Part shown: in pieces, positions 55,654 to 64,000 of the stretch
Position numbering within the stretch: position 1 is the first letter of the stretch
Layout: the number at the start of each line of letters is the position of its first letter
From: Halocynthiibacter styelae
GTDB lineage: Bacteria > Pseudomonadota > Alphaproteobacteria > Rhodobacterales > Rhodobacteraceae
Length of the DNA stretch: 64,000 bases
Reading direction: 5' to 3'
Assembly (NCBI RefSeq): GCF_016123485.1
Contig: NZ_JADCKQ010000002.1
Span: 62,001-126,000 of the forward strand
Position numbers and translations under genes: made by a program
Notes under the pieces: generated by a model
Database searches by the model: none
What the model saw: the letters and a program-made list of their open reading frames with translations, nothing else
What the model was told of the DNA's origin: nothing

Positions 55654-56256
55654 TCAGCCAAATTCCCGCAGGCGGGCGACGTAGCGGGCCATGGTGTCGA
55701 TTTCGAGGTTGATGAAATCGCCCTCTTTCACATCGCCCCAGGTGGTCACCTCTTTGGTATGTGGGATGACATTGATGCCGAAGGTGCAGCCGTCAACCTC
55801 ATTCACGGTCAGTGATGTGCCGTTCAGCGCCACAGAGCCTTTTGGCGCAATAAAGCGTGCCAGGTCTTCCGGGGCGCGGAAGGTCATGCGGGTGCTGTCA
55901 CCTTCGTCACGCAGCTCAACCAGTTCAGCCACGCCGTCTACATGGCCTGAGACAATATGCCCGCCCAGTTCATCCCCGACTTTCAGCGCGCGTTCCAGGT
56001 TCAGACGACGCCCGGCAAACCAGGCATTGCGGCCGATATTCGTGAGATTCACGCTTTCGGCGGAAATTTCCACATCAAACCAGTTCTTTGAGCTGATGCC
56101 CGTCGCAATCACCGTCAGGCAGACCCCGTCACAGGCGATGGACGCGCCCAGATCAATGCCCTCAATGTCATAAGACGTACCAATACGTGCACGCAGATCG
56201 CCGCGCTGTTCGGTTTCAAGCACTTCGCCAATGTCTGTGATAATTCCGGTAAACAT
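55654..56256 (-). CDS. ribE: riboflavin synthase
   Basis: This 200-residue enzyme dismutates two lumazines to riboflavin. Two lumazine-binding repeats are visible, the first from MFTGIITDIGEV, with IACDGVCLTVI, the second with HIVSGHVDGVAEL and VALNGTSLTVNEVDG. The ATG at 56256 gives the standard start. The 218 bases between it and ribB hold only small hairpins. It is divergent from kpsS; no FMN riboswitch signature is visible upstream. Confidence 0.94.
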   Translation of the reverse strand: MFTGIITDIGEVLETEQRGDLRARIGTSYDIEGIDLGASIACDGVCLTVIATGISSKNWFDVEISAESVNLTNIGRNAWFAGRRLNLERALKVGDELGGHIVSGHVDGVAELVELRDEGDSTRMTFRAPEDLARFIAPKGSVALNGTSLTVNEVDGCTFGINVIPHTKEVTTWGDVKEGDFINLEIDTMARYVARLREFG

Positions 56257-56489
56257 GATGCGCCCTCTTGCGTGATGCCTTTGTCGTCGGGGTAGCCTGT
56301 TGTGCAAAGCCGTGCAAGAAAAACCCGGCGCGCTGATCTGAGTTTATCTCTGCGCCCCTGACTTGCGCAAATTACCCTGCTCAGGCTAAAGTTGCGACAA
56401 CGCATCTTCCGGCTGCCATATTCCGGACGAAAACAAATTGTATAAGTAAAACACTGGCCGGATCAGCACCGGCGAAAGTACGGGCATTA

Positions 56490-57791
56490 ATGAGTTTACC
56501 ATCGGCATCCCATTCAGGCGGACATCGCTTTCTGTTTCTCCAGGGCCCTCACGGGCCGTTTTTTGCGCGCCTGGGGAAAATGCTGCGGGCGGCGGGGGCA
56601 GATGTCTGGCGTGTGGGGTTTAATGCCGGGGACCAGGCCATGTGGTTTCGCAACCCCGGTTATATTCCCTACACCGGCAATCCCGAGGACTGGCCCGCAT
56701 TTTACGACAATCTGCTGACAGAACATCAGATCACTGACATCGTCCTTTATGGGGACACCCGTCAGATCCATGCGACAGCGGTAGAACATGCGCGCAGCCT
56801 GGGTCTGCGCGTGCATATCTTTGAAGAAGGCTATCTGCGCCCCTATTGGATCACCTATGAGCGTGGCGGCTCAAACGGCCACTCCCGCCTGATGGATCTG
56901 GACATCCCCGCTATGCAGAAAGCACTTGAAACCGTCGACATGGATGCGCCGGAAGCCCCGGCCCATTGGGGTGATATGCGTCAGCACATGTTTTACGGCG
57001 CTTTGTACCACTGGCACGTGATGCTGCGGAACCGGAAGTACAAAGGGTTCCGTCCCCATCGCGAAATCAGTGTCTGGCAGGAATTCCGGCTCTACTTTCA
57101 GCGACTGATGCTTGCCCCCATACTTGCGATTGACCGTATCATTGCAACAGCCCGGATCAAATACGGCGGGTTCCCCTACCATCTCGCGCTTTTGCAGCTG
57201 GAACATGATTCAAGCTTCCGCATGCACAGCCCTTTCACCAGCATGACCGAGTTTCTTGAAACCGCCATCAAAGGGTTTGCAGAAGGAGCACCGCAACATC
57301 ACCACCTGGTGTTCAAGGCCCATCCACTGGAAGACGGCCGAGTTCCGCAACGACGCGAAATCCGCCGAATCGCCAAAGAACATGGCGTTGAGAATCGGGT
57401 ACACTATGTCCGTGGAGGTAAACTTGCCAAGCTTCTGAATCACGCCAGAAGTGCAATCACCGTCAATTCCACCGCCGCACAACAGGTGCTCTGGCGGGGG
57501 TTACCACTGAAGGTTTTCGGTGAGGCTGTCTATTCAAAACCAGAGTTTGTCTCACGTCAGGCCCTGCCTGAATTCTTCACGCATCCGACACGGCCAGACA
57601 CCCGCGCCTATCGTGATTATCGCCATTTTCTTCTGGAAACTTCACAAATCACCGGTGGCTTCTACTCTGCACGGGGACGGCGTCAGGTCTTGCGACAGGT
57701 GGTTGATCTGATGCTTTCAGCGCAGGATCCTTATGATGCGCTGATCTCAGGCAACGCGGCCCCGAGGCAACAGTTGCACAGCATCCGGTAA
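56490..57791 (+). CDS. kpsS: capsule polysaccharide protein KpsS-like (Kdo transferase)
   Basis: This 433-residue cytosolic protein is of the capsule-synthesis family in which KpsS adds the first Kdo of the capsule lipid linker. Visible motifs are FLQGPHGPFFARLGKMLR at the start, FEEGYLRPYWITYER near 111, the KAHPLEDGR loop near 275, and the ITVNSTAAQQVLWRGLPLKVFG block near 325. No good Shine-Dalgarno precedes the ATG. It heads a plus-strand trio with a lipoprotein exporter and KpsC, placed between ribE and ribD. No capsule ABC transporter is in the window. Confidence 0.85.
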   Translation: MSLPSASHSGGHRFLFLQGPHGPFFARLGKMLRAAGADVWRVGFNAGDQAMWFRNPGYIPYTGNPEDWPAFYDNLLTEHQITDIVLYGDTRQIHATAVEHARSLGLRVHIFEEGYLRPYWITYERGGSNGHSRLMDLDIPAMQKALETVDMDAPEAPAHWGDMRQHMFYGALYHWHVMLRNRKYKGFRPHREISVWQEFRLYFQRLMLAPILAIDRIIATARIKYGGFPYHLALLQLEHDSSFRMHSPFTSMTEFLETAIKGFAEGAPQHHHLVFKAHPLEDGRVPQRREIRRIAKEHGVENRVHYVRGGKLAKLLNHARSAITVNSTAAQQVLWRGLPLKVFGEAVYSKPEFVSRQALPEFFTHPTRPDTRAYRDYRHFLLETSQITGGFYSARGRRQVLRQVVDLMLSAQDPYDALISGNAAPRQQLHSIR

Positions 57792-57896
57792 GCACCTGTA
57801 AACGAATCTGGATTTCTTGCGCCGGCTTCGCTACGGTCTACCAAAAGAAAGTGATGAAAAAAACTTCATCCGATAAGTTTTAAAGAGGGCGCAGTA

Positions 57897-59024
57897 TTGT
57901 TTTATTTGACCTCCCGCTGGGTGAAACCTCTGGTGTTGACGGCAGCTGTTCTTTCGCTGGCCGGTTGCGGCCTGCCGCGTTCCGGTCCGAACAAACAGGA
58001 AATCAACGCTGGTGCCGATGAAACCTTTGGCAACTCTTTTGTTGTCCCGGTTGACCATCAGACCGCGCAACAGATCGCGCGTGCCCCCACCGGTGGGTTC
58101 TCATCCGCGTTCCTGAACGCTGGCGAAGTTGGCTCTGACACCATCCGCCCTGGTGACACCCTTGGCCTGACCATCTGGGAAAACGTCGAAACCGGCGTTT
58201 TGGGGACTCGCGGCGTACCTTCTGTCCTGGATCAGGTTCAGGTTGATGGGGCCGGTATGATATTTGTGCCCTATGCGGGCCGTGTCCGTGCTTCGGGCAA
58301 TACACCAGACGCATTGCGCCGGATTATTACAGAAAAGCTGGATGAACAGACACCTGACCCCCAGGTTATGGTCACACGCCTGGCCGGTGATGGGGCAACC
58401 GTATCTATCGTTGGTGGCGTCGGCGCGCAGGGCGTTTATCCGATCGAACGCCCCACGCGAACTCTGGCAGCGATGATCGCCCAGGCCGGCGGCATTCAGA
58501 TTGAACCTGAAATCACAAAAATCCGCGTGTTGCGTGGCGCGCAGAGCGGCACAATCTGGCTGGAAGATCTTTATTCAAACCCTGCCCTTGATATTGCATT
58601 GCGTGCCAACGACCGCGTGCTTATTGAAGCAGACACACGGTCCTTTACCGCCCTCGGTGCGACCGGCGCACAAAACCGCGTCGCCTTTGAATCCCAGGAC
58701 CTGAGCGCAATTGAAGCCATTGCCCAGGTTGGCGGGCTCTCAAGCAACATCGCAGATCCTACCGGCATTTTTGTTTTCCGGGATGAAACCGCCCAGGCCA
58801 CCAATGCCGTTCTGAACCGCACCGATCTGCAAGGCCCTCAACGGGTCGCCTATGTGCTTGATCTGACACAGCCCAACGGCGTCTTCCTGGCAAGGGATTT
58901 CATGATCCGCGATGAAGACACGATTTATGTGACCGAAGCGCCATTTGTTCAGTGGAACAAAACCATTGGTGCTCTGACCGGTTCACTTTCGTCCGCAGAT
59001 GCGATCAACAGCGTCGTGAACTGA
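57897..59024 (+). CDS. outer-membrane polysaccharide export lipoprotein (Wza/KpsD family)
   Basis: This 375-residue protein starts most likely at TTG 57897, with AAGAGGG upstream. It has a lipoprotein signal with lipobox LAGC and Cys24. A Poly_export domain follows (GDTLGLTIWENVETGVLG), and then SLBB-type repeats (GGVGAQGVYPIERPTRTLAAMIAQAGGI; ATGAQNRVAFESQDLSAIEAIAQVGGL, given in part). It should form the periplasmic/outer-membrane conduit for capsule export. It is followed by kpsC after three bases. Confidence 0.82.
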   Translation: MFYLTSRWVKPLVLTAAVLSLAGCGLPRSGPNKQEINAGADETFGNSFVVPVDHQTAQQIARAPTGGFSSAFLNAGEVGSDTIRPGDTLGLTIWENVETGVLGTRGVPSVLDQVQVDGAGMIFVPYAGRVRASGNTPDALRRIITEKLDEQTPDPQVMVTRLAGDGATVSIVGGVGAQGVYPIERPTRTLAAMIAQAGGIQIEPEITKIRVLRGAQSGTIWLEDLYSNPALDIALRANDRVLIEADTRSFTALGATGAQNRVAFESQDLSAIEAIAQVGGLSSNIADPTGIFVFRDETAQATNAVLNRTDLQGPQRVAYVLDLTQPNGVFLARDFMIRDEDTIYVTEAPFVQWNKTIGALTGSLSSADAINSVVN

Positions 59025-59027
59025 TGC

Positions 59028-61103
59028 ATGCCTGAGGCGCGTTACGCTGCAAAAGATACAAACGCCGGGTCTGAAGAGGCCCGGCGTCTTTACGTCTACA
59101 ATGGTGGCTTCCTGACACAGGGGCGCATCCGGCGCATTCTGTCGCTGGCAGGCTATGACATTAAGATCGGCACACCTGGCGCAGGTGATCTGGTGGGCGT
59201 CTGGGGCAAAAGCCCGACTTCACCACGCGGGGAAAAAGTCGCACAGCATTTTGACAGCCCGGTTCTGCGGGTCGAAGATGCCTTTCTGCGGTCTGTTCTG
59301 CCCGGACGCAGCGGAAGTGAACCCATAGGGCTGCTGCTGGATGAAAAAGGTGTGCATTTTGACAGCTCTGCCCCCAGTGATCTGGAAGAGATCCTGAAGC
59401 ACCACCCGCTGGACGACGCCGCCATTCTGAACCGCGCCCGTGGCGCAATGGAACGCATCCGCAAGGCGCATCTGTCGAAATACAATAACTTTGATCCCGC
59501 AGCCCCCCTGCCCGATCCCGGTTATGTGCTGGTGCTGGATCAGACCCGTGGTGATGCTTCTGTTACCTATAGCGGGGCGGACTCAAATAGCTTTAAGGAA
59601 ATGCTGACCACTGCCCGGCTGGAACATCCAAACACGCCCATCCTGATCAAAAGCCACCCGGAAACCGGGGCAGGCTATCGTGAAGGTTACTTCGGCCCGC
59701 AGGACGAAAACGATCAGGTTCGCCTGTTCACCGATCCGGTTTCGCCTCACGCCCTGCTGGAAGGGGCCAATGCGGTTTATACGGTGTCCTCCACCCTTGG
59801 GTTTGAGGCGATCTTCACCGGCCACAAACCCCGGGTTTTTGGCCAGCCCTGTTACGCGGGGTGGGGGCTGACCGATGACGAACATCCCCTGGACCGTCGC
59901 CAGCGTGAATTGACCCGCGCGCAATTGTTTGCCGCTGTCATGATCCTTTATCCGACCTGGTATGATCCGGCCAATGATCGCCTTTGTGAACTTGAAGACG
60001 CCATTGGCGCCCTTGAGGCTGAAGTGCGGCAATGGCGCGAAGATCAGCAGGGCTATACAGCCATGGCCATGCGCAGCTGGAAGCGCGGACATCTGCAGAA
60101 GTTCTTTGGTGCACAAAAAGCCGTCAGGTTTGATGACCGCCCCCGACGCGCCACAACCATGGCCCGGCAGCAGGATCGTAAGCTGATGATCTGGGCGGGC
60201 TATGCAAAGGAAGAGATCCGCAATATCGCCGGGGATACGTCTCTGATCCGGGTGGAAGACGGGTTTCTGCGGTCGCGTGGGCTTGGGGCCGATCTGATCC
60301 CGCCACTGTCGCTCGTCGCAGATGATCTGGGGATCTATTACGACCCCACCAGAGAGTGCCGCCTTGAAACCCTGATCCATGCCCGCCCGCGCCTAAGCGA
60401 TGCGGAAACCACGCGGATTGAACGGCTGATCCATAAGATCACCGATGGCGGGCTGAGCAAATATAACCTCAGCAAGGAAACCGCACTGCCGGACATTCCC
60501 GAAGGCCGCAAACTTGTCCTGGTGCCAGGTCAGGTTGAAGATGATGCGTCAATCCGGCTGGGCACAACGGATGTCACCACAAACCGCGCCCTGCTGGAAG
60601 CCACCCGCGCGCTTTATCCCGATGCGGTGATCCTCTACAAACCCCACCCGGATTGCGAAGCAGGTCTGCGCAAAGGCGGGATCAGCGCGGAAGAGGCCCT
60701 GACCTGGGTTGATCACGTGATGGAAGATGCTGACGCGATGGCGCTGCTGGATCACGTGGATGTGGTATCAACCATGACCTCGCTTATGGGGTTCGAAGCC
60801 CTGTTGCGCGGCAGGAAAGTCACCTGTTTTGGCGCGCCTTTTTATGCAGGCTGGGGGCTGACGAAGGATATGTCAGACACACCTGCCCGGCGCGATTGCT
60901 ATCCGACGCTGCCCGCCCTGGCCCATGCGGCCCTGATTGACTATCCGCGCTACTTTGATCCGAAATCCGGCCGTCCTGTACCGGCAGAGGTCGTGGTAGA
61001 GCGCCTGGTTTCCGGTGATATTCCCGCGCCGTCACGCCACAATCGCATGGTTGCGAAACTTCAGGGCTGGTTTGCCGGTTACAGCTGGATCTGGCGGCGC
61101 TGA
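59028..61103 (+). CDS. kpsC: capsule Kdo transferase KpsC (dual domain)
   Basis: This 691-residue protein has two tandem, related capsule-synthesis domains (about 25-330 and 370-660), as in KpsC, which alternates two Kdo transferase activities. Paired motifs prove the repeat: VEDAFLRSVLPG / VEDGFLRSRGLG, SKYNNFD / SKYNLSKE, IKSHPETGAG / YKPHPDCEAG, and FGQPCYAGWGLT / FGAPFYAGWGLT. The ATG at 59028 follows the lipoprotein stop; an ATG at 59024 is in a different frame. Its stop is one base from the convergent ribD stop. Confidence 0.9.
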   Translation: MPEARYAAKDTNAGSEEARRLYVYNGGFLTQGRIRRILSLAGYDIKIGTPGAGDLVGVWGKSPTSPRGEKVAQHFDSPVLRVEDAFLRSVLPGRSGSEPIGLLLDEKGVHFDSSAPSDLEEILKHHPLDDAAILNRARGAMERIRKAHLSKYNNFDPAAPLPDPGYVLVLDQTRGDASVTYSGADSNSFKEMLTTARLEHPNTPILIKSHPETGAGYREGYFGPQDENDQVRLFTDPVSPHALLEGANAVYTVSSTLGFEAIFTGHKPRVFGQPCYAGWGLTDDEHPLDRRQRELTRAQLFAAVMILYPTWYDPANDRLCELEDAIGALEAEVRQWREDQQGYTAMAMRSWKRGHLQKFFGAQKAVRFDDRPRRATTMARQQDRKLMIWAGYAKEEIRNIAGDTSLIRVEDGFLRSRGLGADLIPPLSLVADDLGIYYDPTRECRLETLIHARPRLSDAETTRIERLIHKITDGGLSKYNLSKETALPDIPEGRKLVLVPGQVEDDASIRLGTTDVTTNRALLEATRALYPDAVILYKPHPDCEAGLRKGGISAEEALTWVDHVMEDADAMALLDHVDVVSTMTSLMGFEALLRGRKVTCFGAPFYAGWGLTKDMSDTPARRDCYPTLPALAHAALIDYPRYFDPKSGRPVPAEVVVERLVSGDIPAPSRHNRMVAKLQGWFAGYSWIWRR

Positions 61104-61104
61104 T

Positions 61105-62199
61105 TTATTTCCGCTGCCAGCGGTGCAGAATATCCGCGCCCAGCCTGCGCACATCGCGCAGATCAAAACGGGGCGTGTCTGCCAGATGTTCGAACCCCAT
61201 CGGCGCAAGAGACGCCAGCCCTTCCGCCCCCAGCATCACACCCGCCGTATAGCCCGACACATGATCCGCAAGATCCGCCCGCAGCATCGCCGCCGCCAGA
61301 CTGCCGCCCCCTTCGCAATACACCCGCGTCAGCCCCGCGCTACCCAGCGCCTGCATCATGGATTGCGGGCAAAGCGTGCCGTTGATTTCATCCACCTCAA
61401 ACAGTTTTGCGCCGCAGGCCCCCCAGGCCTCCCGCCGCTCTGGCAGGGCCGAAGCCCCGTGCAACAGCCAGACCGGAATATCGCGCGCGGTCTGCGCCAG
61501 TTTTCCAGTCAGGGGAATATCAAGCATCCGCGCGGCAATCACCCGTACCGGCTGATGGGTGATACCAAGCCCGCGCACGTTCAGGGATGGATCATCCGCC
61601 CGCGCAGTCCCTGCCCCGACAAGCACCGCGTCATGACAGGCGCGTTCCATATGCACATTGCGGCGCGCCTCGGGACCGGTGATCCACTGGCTTTCGCCGC
61701 TGGCCATGGCAATACGCCCGTCAAAACTGGACGCAAGCTTCAGCGTCAGCATCGGACGACCCTGGTTCACGCGGTTAAAGAAACCTTCATTGATTTGCTG
61801 CGCCTCATCTGCGCAAAGCCCGGTATCAACCGTGATCCCGGCGTCCCGCAGCATCTGATGCCCGCCACCGGCAACGCGGGGGTCGTCATCTGTCAGGGCT
61901 GACACAACACGCGCGACACCGGCATCAATCAGTGCCTGCGCACAGGGCGGGGTTTTTCCGAAATGGGAACAGGGTTCCAGGGTGACATAGACTGTTGCGC
62001 CACGCGCGGCATCACCGGCCATGGCAAGCGCCTGGGGTTCACCATGGGGCCGCCCGCCAGGTGCTGTATGCCCGCGCCCGACAACAAGGCCGTCTTTCAC
62101 AATGACACAGCCAACGGAAGGATTAGGCCAGACACGCCCCAGCCCACGCCGCGCCAGCATCAGCGCATGATTCATATGGCGCAGATCATCTTGCGTCAT
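61105..62199 (-). CDS. ribD: bifunctional riboflavin deaminase/reductase
   Basis: This 364-residue enzyme catalyses the deamination and reduction steps of riboflavin synthesis. The deaminase part (about 1-145) has PHGEPQALA, where most relatives have HAE, plus TLEPCSHFGKTPPCAQAL with both zinc cysteines. The reductase part (about 150-364) has LKLASSFDGRIAMASGESQWITGP and YCEGGGSLAAAML. ATG 62199 has GGGGG at good spacing, better than 62211. It follows nrdR by 30 bases. Confidence 0.93.
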   Translation of the reverse strand: MTQDDLRHMNHALMLARRGLGRVWPNPSVGCVIVKDGLVVGRGHTAPGGRPHGEPQALAMAGDAARGATVYVTLEPCSHFGKTPPCAQALIDAGVARVVSALTDDDPRVAGGGHQMLRDAGITVDTGLCADEAQQINEGFFNRVNQGRPMLTLKLASSFDGRIAMASGESQWITGPEARRNVHMERACHDAVLVGAGTARADDPSLNVRGLGITHQPVRVIAARMLDIPLTGKLAQTARDIPVWLLHGASALPERREAWGACGAKLFEVDEINGTLCPQSMMQALGSAGLTRVYCEGGGSLAAAMLRADLADHVSGYTAGVMLGAEGLASLAPMGFEHLADTPRFDLRDVRRLGADILHRWQRK

Positions 62200-62229
62200 A
62201 GCAGCCCCCATCTTCCGGCCGGTCAGGAA

Positions 62230-62697
62230 TTAGTCGTTGTCCAGTACATCCGGGCGCAATTCGCTGACAAATTTGTCAAAATCATCCGCGGCCTGGAAGT
62301 TTTTATAGACGCTGGCGAAACGCACATAGGCCACGGTATCAATCCGGGCGAGCGCTTCCATGGTGATCTCGCCAATCTGGCGGGACGGGATATCCGTATC
62401 CCCCATGCTTTCCAGACGCCGCACGATGCCGGAAATCATCTGATCAATGCGTTCCGGTTCAATCGGGCGTTTCTGCATGGAAATACGGATGGAACGTTCC
62501 AGCTTATCCCGGTCGAAATCCTCGCGTTTCCCGTTGCTTTTGATCACAACCAAATCGCGCAGCTGCACCCGTTCATAGGTGGTGAAACGACCCCCACAGG
62601 ACGGGCAGAACCGACGCCGGCGAATGGCAACGTGATCTTCCGCCGGGCGTGAATCTTTCACCTGCGTATCTACATTTCCGCAATATGGGCAGCGCAT
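62230..62697 (-). CDS. nrdR: transcriptional repressor NrdR
   Basis: This 155-residue repressor of ribonucleotide reductase genes has an N-terminal zinc ribbon (MRCPYCG and [15 protein letters not shown], four cysteines) followed by an ATP-cone domain ([20 protein letters not shown], then [19 protein letters not shown] in part). ATG 62697 is the standard start. It binds palindromic NrdR boxes in response to dATP/ATP (family knowledge). Two such box-like sites lie 294 and 396 bases upstream, beyond its own promoter region. Confidence 0.95.
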   Translation of the reverse strand: MRCPYCGNVDTQVKDSRPAEDHVAIRRRRFCPSCGGRFTTYERVQLRDLVVIKSNGKREDFDRDKLERSIRISMQKRPIEPERIDQMISGIVRRLESMGDTDIPSRQIGEITMEALARIDTVAYVRFASVYKNFQAADDFDKFVSELRPDVLDND

Positions 62698-62990
62698 TGC
62701 ATCCCCCTGCCTTTGTCTCTCTGTTGCAGGCACTATAGGCAGCCCCCTGGGTTTTGGGTAGCCCTAAGTTTTATCCACTATGTCTGCCCCGCTTCCCTGG
62801 TAGTTCGACAGCTGTGTCATCACTTTTCCGGCATAAACCACGCCGCAAAAAACCGCATATAACGCGGGGGTTGCAGCGCCAGAAATTGCCTTATTTCCCG
62901 CATTTCGGGAAAAATCCGTTCCCCTTCCCCCTGGAAATCCCCTGAAGATCACTTATTTCAGGGGTAAGTTGAGGCTTGGCCAAAGCAGCT

Positions 62991-63006
62991 ACACAATATA
63001 TTGTGG
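62991..63006. promoter_or_regulatory. NrdR-box-like palindrome 1
   Basis: ACACAATATATTGTGG matches the NrdR box pattern (acaCwAtATaTwGtgt, from memory) at 15 of 16 positions; the inner 14 bp are a perfect palindrome. Confidence 0.6.
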
Positions 63007-63092
63007 TTGTAAAATATGACCAGGCGAAGTAAGCGGTGGCCTGCTCTGACAAGAGCAATGCGAACAGGAAAAAAGCGGCAGCGTAAGCCAAT

Positions 63093-63106
63093 TGCAATAT
63101 ATTGCG
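63093..63106. promoter_or_regulatory. NrdR-box-like palindrome 2
   Basis: TGCAATATATTGCG contains a 12-bp perfect palindrome with the NrdR core CAATATATTG. It lies 37 bases before the Nudix ATG and 101 bp centre to centre from box 1; known pairs are usually much closer. Confidence 0.5.
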
Positions 63107-63143
63107 CAGAAACTGCCCGCTGACAGGCAAGTAATACGTAACG

Positions 63144-63611
63144 ATGATAGCAACGAAGCAACAACCGATTAAGCTGGCCGATGGCGGCAAACGTTCCGTA
63201 CGAACGCAGTTTGGTGCGCTTTGCTATCGGTACCATAATGACAAGCTGCAGGTTCTGCTGATTTCCTCCCGTGGCGTCGGGCGCTGGGTGATCCCCAAGG
63301 GCTGGCCGATGGATGAGAAAACCCCGGCAGAAGCCTCTGCGACTGAGGCGTTTGAAGAAGCCGGCGTAAAGGGCAAAGTCTATGAGACCTGTCTTGGCCT
63401 TTATTCCACCATGCGCGAAGCCCCCGGTGATGAACTGATCCCCTGTATCGTTGCGATCTTTCCGATGAAGGTGAAAGAGCTGCTGGATGACTATCCCGAG
63501 GCGGATGAACGCAGCCGGGAATGGTTCACCCCAAAGAAAGCCGCAAGCCTGATTGACGAACCTGAACTGGCGCAGATCATCCGTAATTTTGATCCCAAAA
63601 CCATTCTGTAA
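63144..63611 (+). CDS. Nudix hydrolase (DIPP/MutT-like)
   Basis: This 155-residue Nudix protein has the catalytic helix GWPMDEKTPAEASATEAFEEAGV near residue 54 (given in part elsewhere); the two central metal-binding glutamates EE are intact, but the usual REU is TEA. The preceding RGVGRWVIPKGWP is typical of diphosphoinositol/ApnA-type Nudix enzymes of alphaproteobacteria. The substrate (nucleoside diphosphate or inositol-type) is unknown. The two NrdR-box-like palindromes lie upstream. It stands 75 bases before the DUF1178 gene on the same strand. Confidence 0.85.
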   Translation: MIATKQQPIKLADGGKRSVRTQFGALCYRYHNDKLQVLLISSRGVGRWVIPKGWPMDEKTPAEASATEAFEEAGVKGKVYETCLGLYSTMREAPGDELIPCIVAIFPMKVKELLDDYPEADERSREWFTPKKAASLIDEPELAQIIRNFDPKTIL

Positions 63612-63686
63612 GCGCGCGTCCCTGCCCTGCGGCATTGTCATTTCCGGCCCGGGCTCTTATCTAAAGAATAAGAACAGGAAGACCCG

Positions 63687-64000
63687 ATGATCCGTTACAC
63701 GTTGAAATGTGAAAATGATCACAGCTTTGACAGCTGGTTTCAGTCTGCTGATGCTTTTGACAAGCTTCAGGCTGCGGGTATGAATGCCTGCCCTGACTGT
63801 GGCAGCGTAAAAGTCGCAAAATCTCTGATGGCGCCGCAGGTCACAACCGCACGGAAAAAAGCGGCGGCCCCGGTGGAACCTGCATCTGTACCCGCGGAAA
63901 CCGCGCCTGCGCCCGAAGCCCCGCTCAGCACACCACAAAGCGAAGCGGAAGCTGCCATCACCCGCATGAAAGCCGAAGTCGAGAAAAATTCCGAATATGT
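63687..64000 (+). CDS. DUF1178 family protein (partial, runs off the right edge)
   Basis: The first 104 residues are visible. It begins MIRYTLKCENDHSFDSWF with a C-x-x-(D/H) zinc-ribbon-like pair, then CPDCG, giving three or four cysteines as possible zinc ligands near 8-39. An Ala/Pro-rich linker follows (about 58-85). This order is typical of DUF1178 proteins. AGGA precedes the ATG. Function is not known. Confidence 0.8.
   Translation, partial: MIRYTLKCENDHSFDSWFQSADAFDKLQAAGMNACPDCGSVKVAKSLMAPQVTTARKKAAAPVEPASVPAETAPAPEAPLSTPQSEAEAAITRMKAEVEKNSEY

Larger units (their letters stand above)
62698..63143. other. 446-base divergent spacer nrdR / Nudix with two NrdR-box-like palindromes
   Basis: No gene is convincing. 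The spacer has small hairpins (TTTCCCG / CGGGAAA near 62893-62911; CCCCTGAA / TTCAGGGG at 62939-62964) and the two palindromes at 62991-63006 and 63093-63106. A minus-strand frame from 63190 to 62891 is hydrophobic but overlaps the Nudix start. Confidence 0.45.

Noticed and set aside
55436-56489. Possible FMN riboswitch in front of ribE or ribB
   Set aside because: The conserved blocks of the RFN element are not present on the minus strand in either leader; the spacer before ribD was also checked without success.
62891-63190. 99-codon hydrophobic minus-strand frame
   Set aside because: Overlaps the start of the Nudix gene and both NrdR-box-like palindromes; no ribosome binding site.

Overview
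The window reads as chromosome of an alphaproteobacterium of the order Rhodobacterales, most likely the Roseobacter group. The basis is gene content and order (dcw cell-wall/division cluster with DUF2484 genes, RibB with a decayed RibA half, a malic enzyme fused to a phosphotransacetylase-like domain, DUF817 and DUF1178 proteins) plus the Rhodobacterales flavour of the proteins. This is recognition by eye, not a database result. I saw no rRNA, tRNA, CRISPR, insertion sequence or prophage; this is mostly core chromosome with small accessory patches.

Layout. 1-5.0 kb: a beta-oxidation operon (end of an acyl-CoA dehydrogenase, glutathione S-transferase, thiolase, a NADAR-family ADP-ribose/N-glycosidase-like gene embedded by overlaps, and the multifunctional hydratase/dehydrogenase), closed by a strong terminator. 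5.0-8.7 kb: a Hint-domain protein, an EamA transporter and an acyl-CoA synthetase. 8.8-14.9 kb: an accessory patch with an apparently frameshifted unknown gene, a fused MFS/spermidine-synthase-like membrane protein, an M48-like protein without a metal site, a small membrane protein and an orphan VasI/TagO-like protein. 15.1-19.6 kb: a pyrimidine/nucleoside salvage operon (cdd, deoA, deoB, add, upp). 19.7-25.3 kb: a cupin protein, maeB and a propionyl-CoA synthetase; the last two share a similar palindrome upstream. 25.3-30.6 kb: a LuxO-like sigma-54 activator behind a 670-base structured leader, nadK, glyA and kptA. 30.7-33.3 kb: a YiaA/PspA envelope-stress pair and its presumed TetR repressor, with four copies of one 13-bp palindrome, then a DUF817 gene.

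33.4-50.0 kb, all on the minus strand: recN, bamD, lpxC, ftsZ, ftsA, ftsQ, ddlB, murB, an unknown 513-residue protein, two DUF2484 proteins, a small membrane protein, murC, murG and ftsW. Transcription runs from ftsW toward recN. 50.2-53.2 kb: a flavoprotein, an 8-bp tandem repeat, a methyltransferase, a small membrane protein and a structured gene-free stretch. 53.3-62.7 kb: the riboflavin operon nrdR-ribD / ribE-ribB-ribH-nusB on the minus strand, split by a plus-strand capsule module (kpsS, a Wza/KpsD-type lipoprotein, kpsC). 62.7-64 kb: two NrdR-box-like palindromes, a Nudix hydrolase and the start of a DUF1178 gene.

The strongest leads are the TetR operator array around the PspA module, the NrdR-box-like pair in front of the Nudix gene, the LuxO-like regulator with its hairpin-rich leader, the NADAR gene inside a beta-oxidation operon, and the unknown protein lodged in the dcw cluster. 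None is proven here. No coordinate, homology or fold statement was checked by a program.
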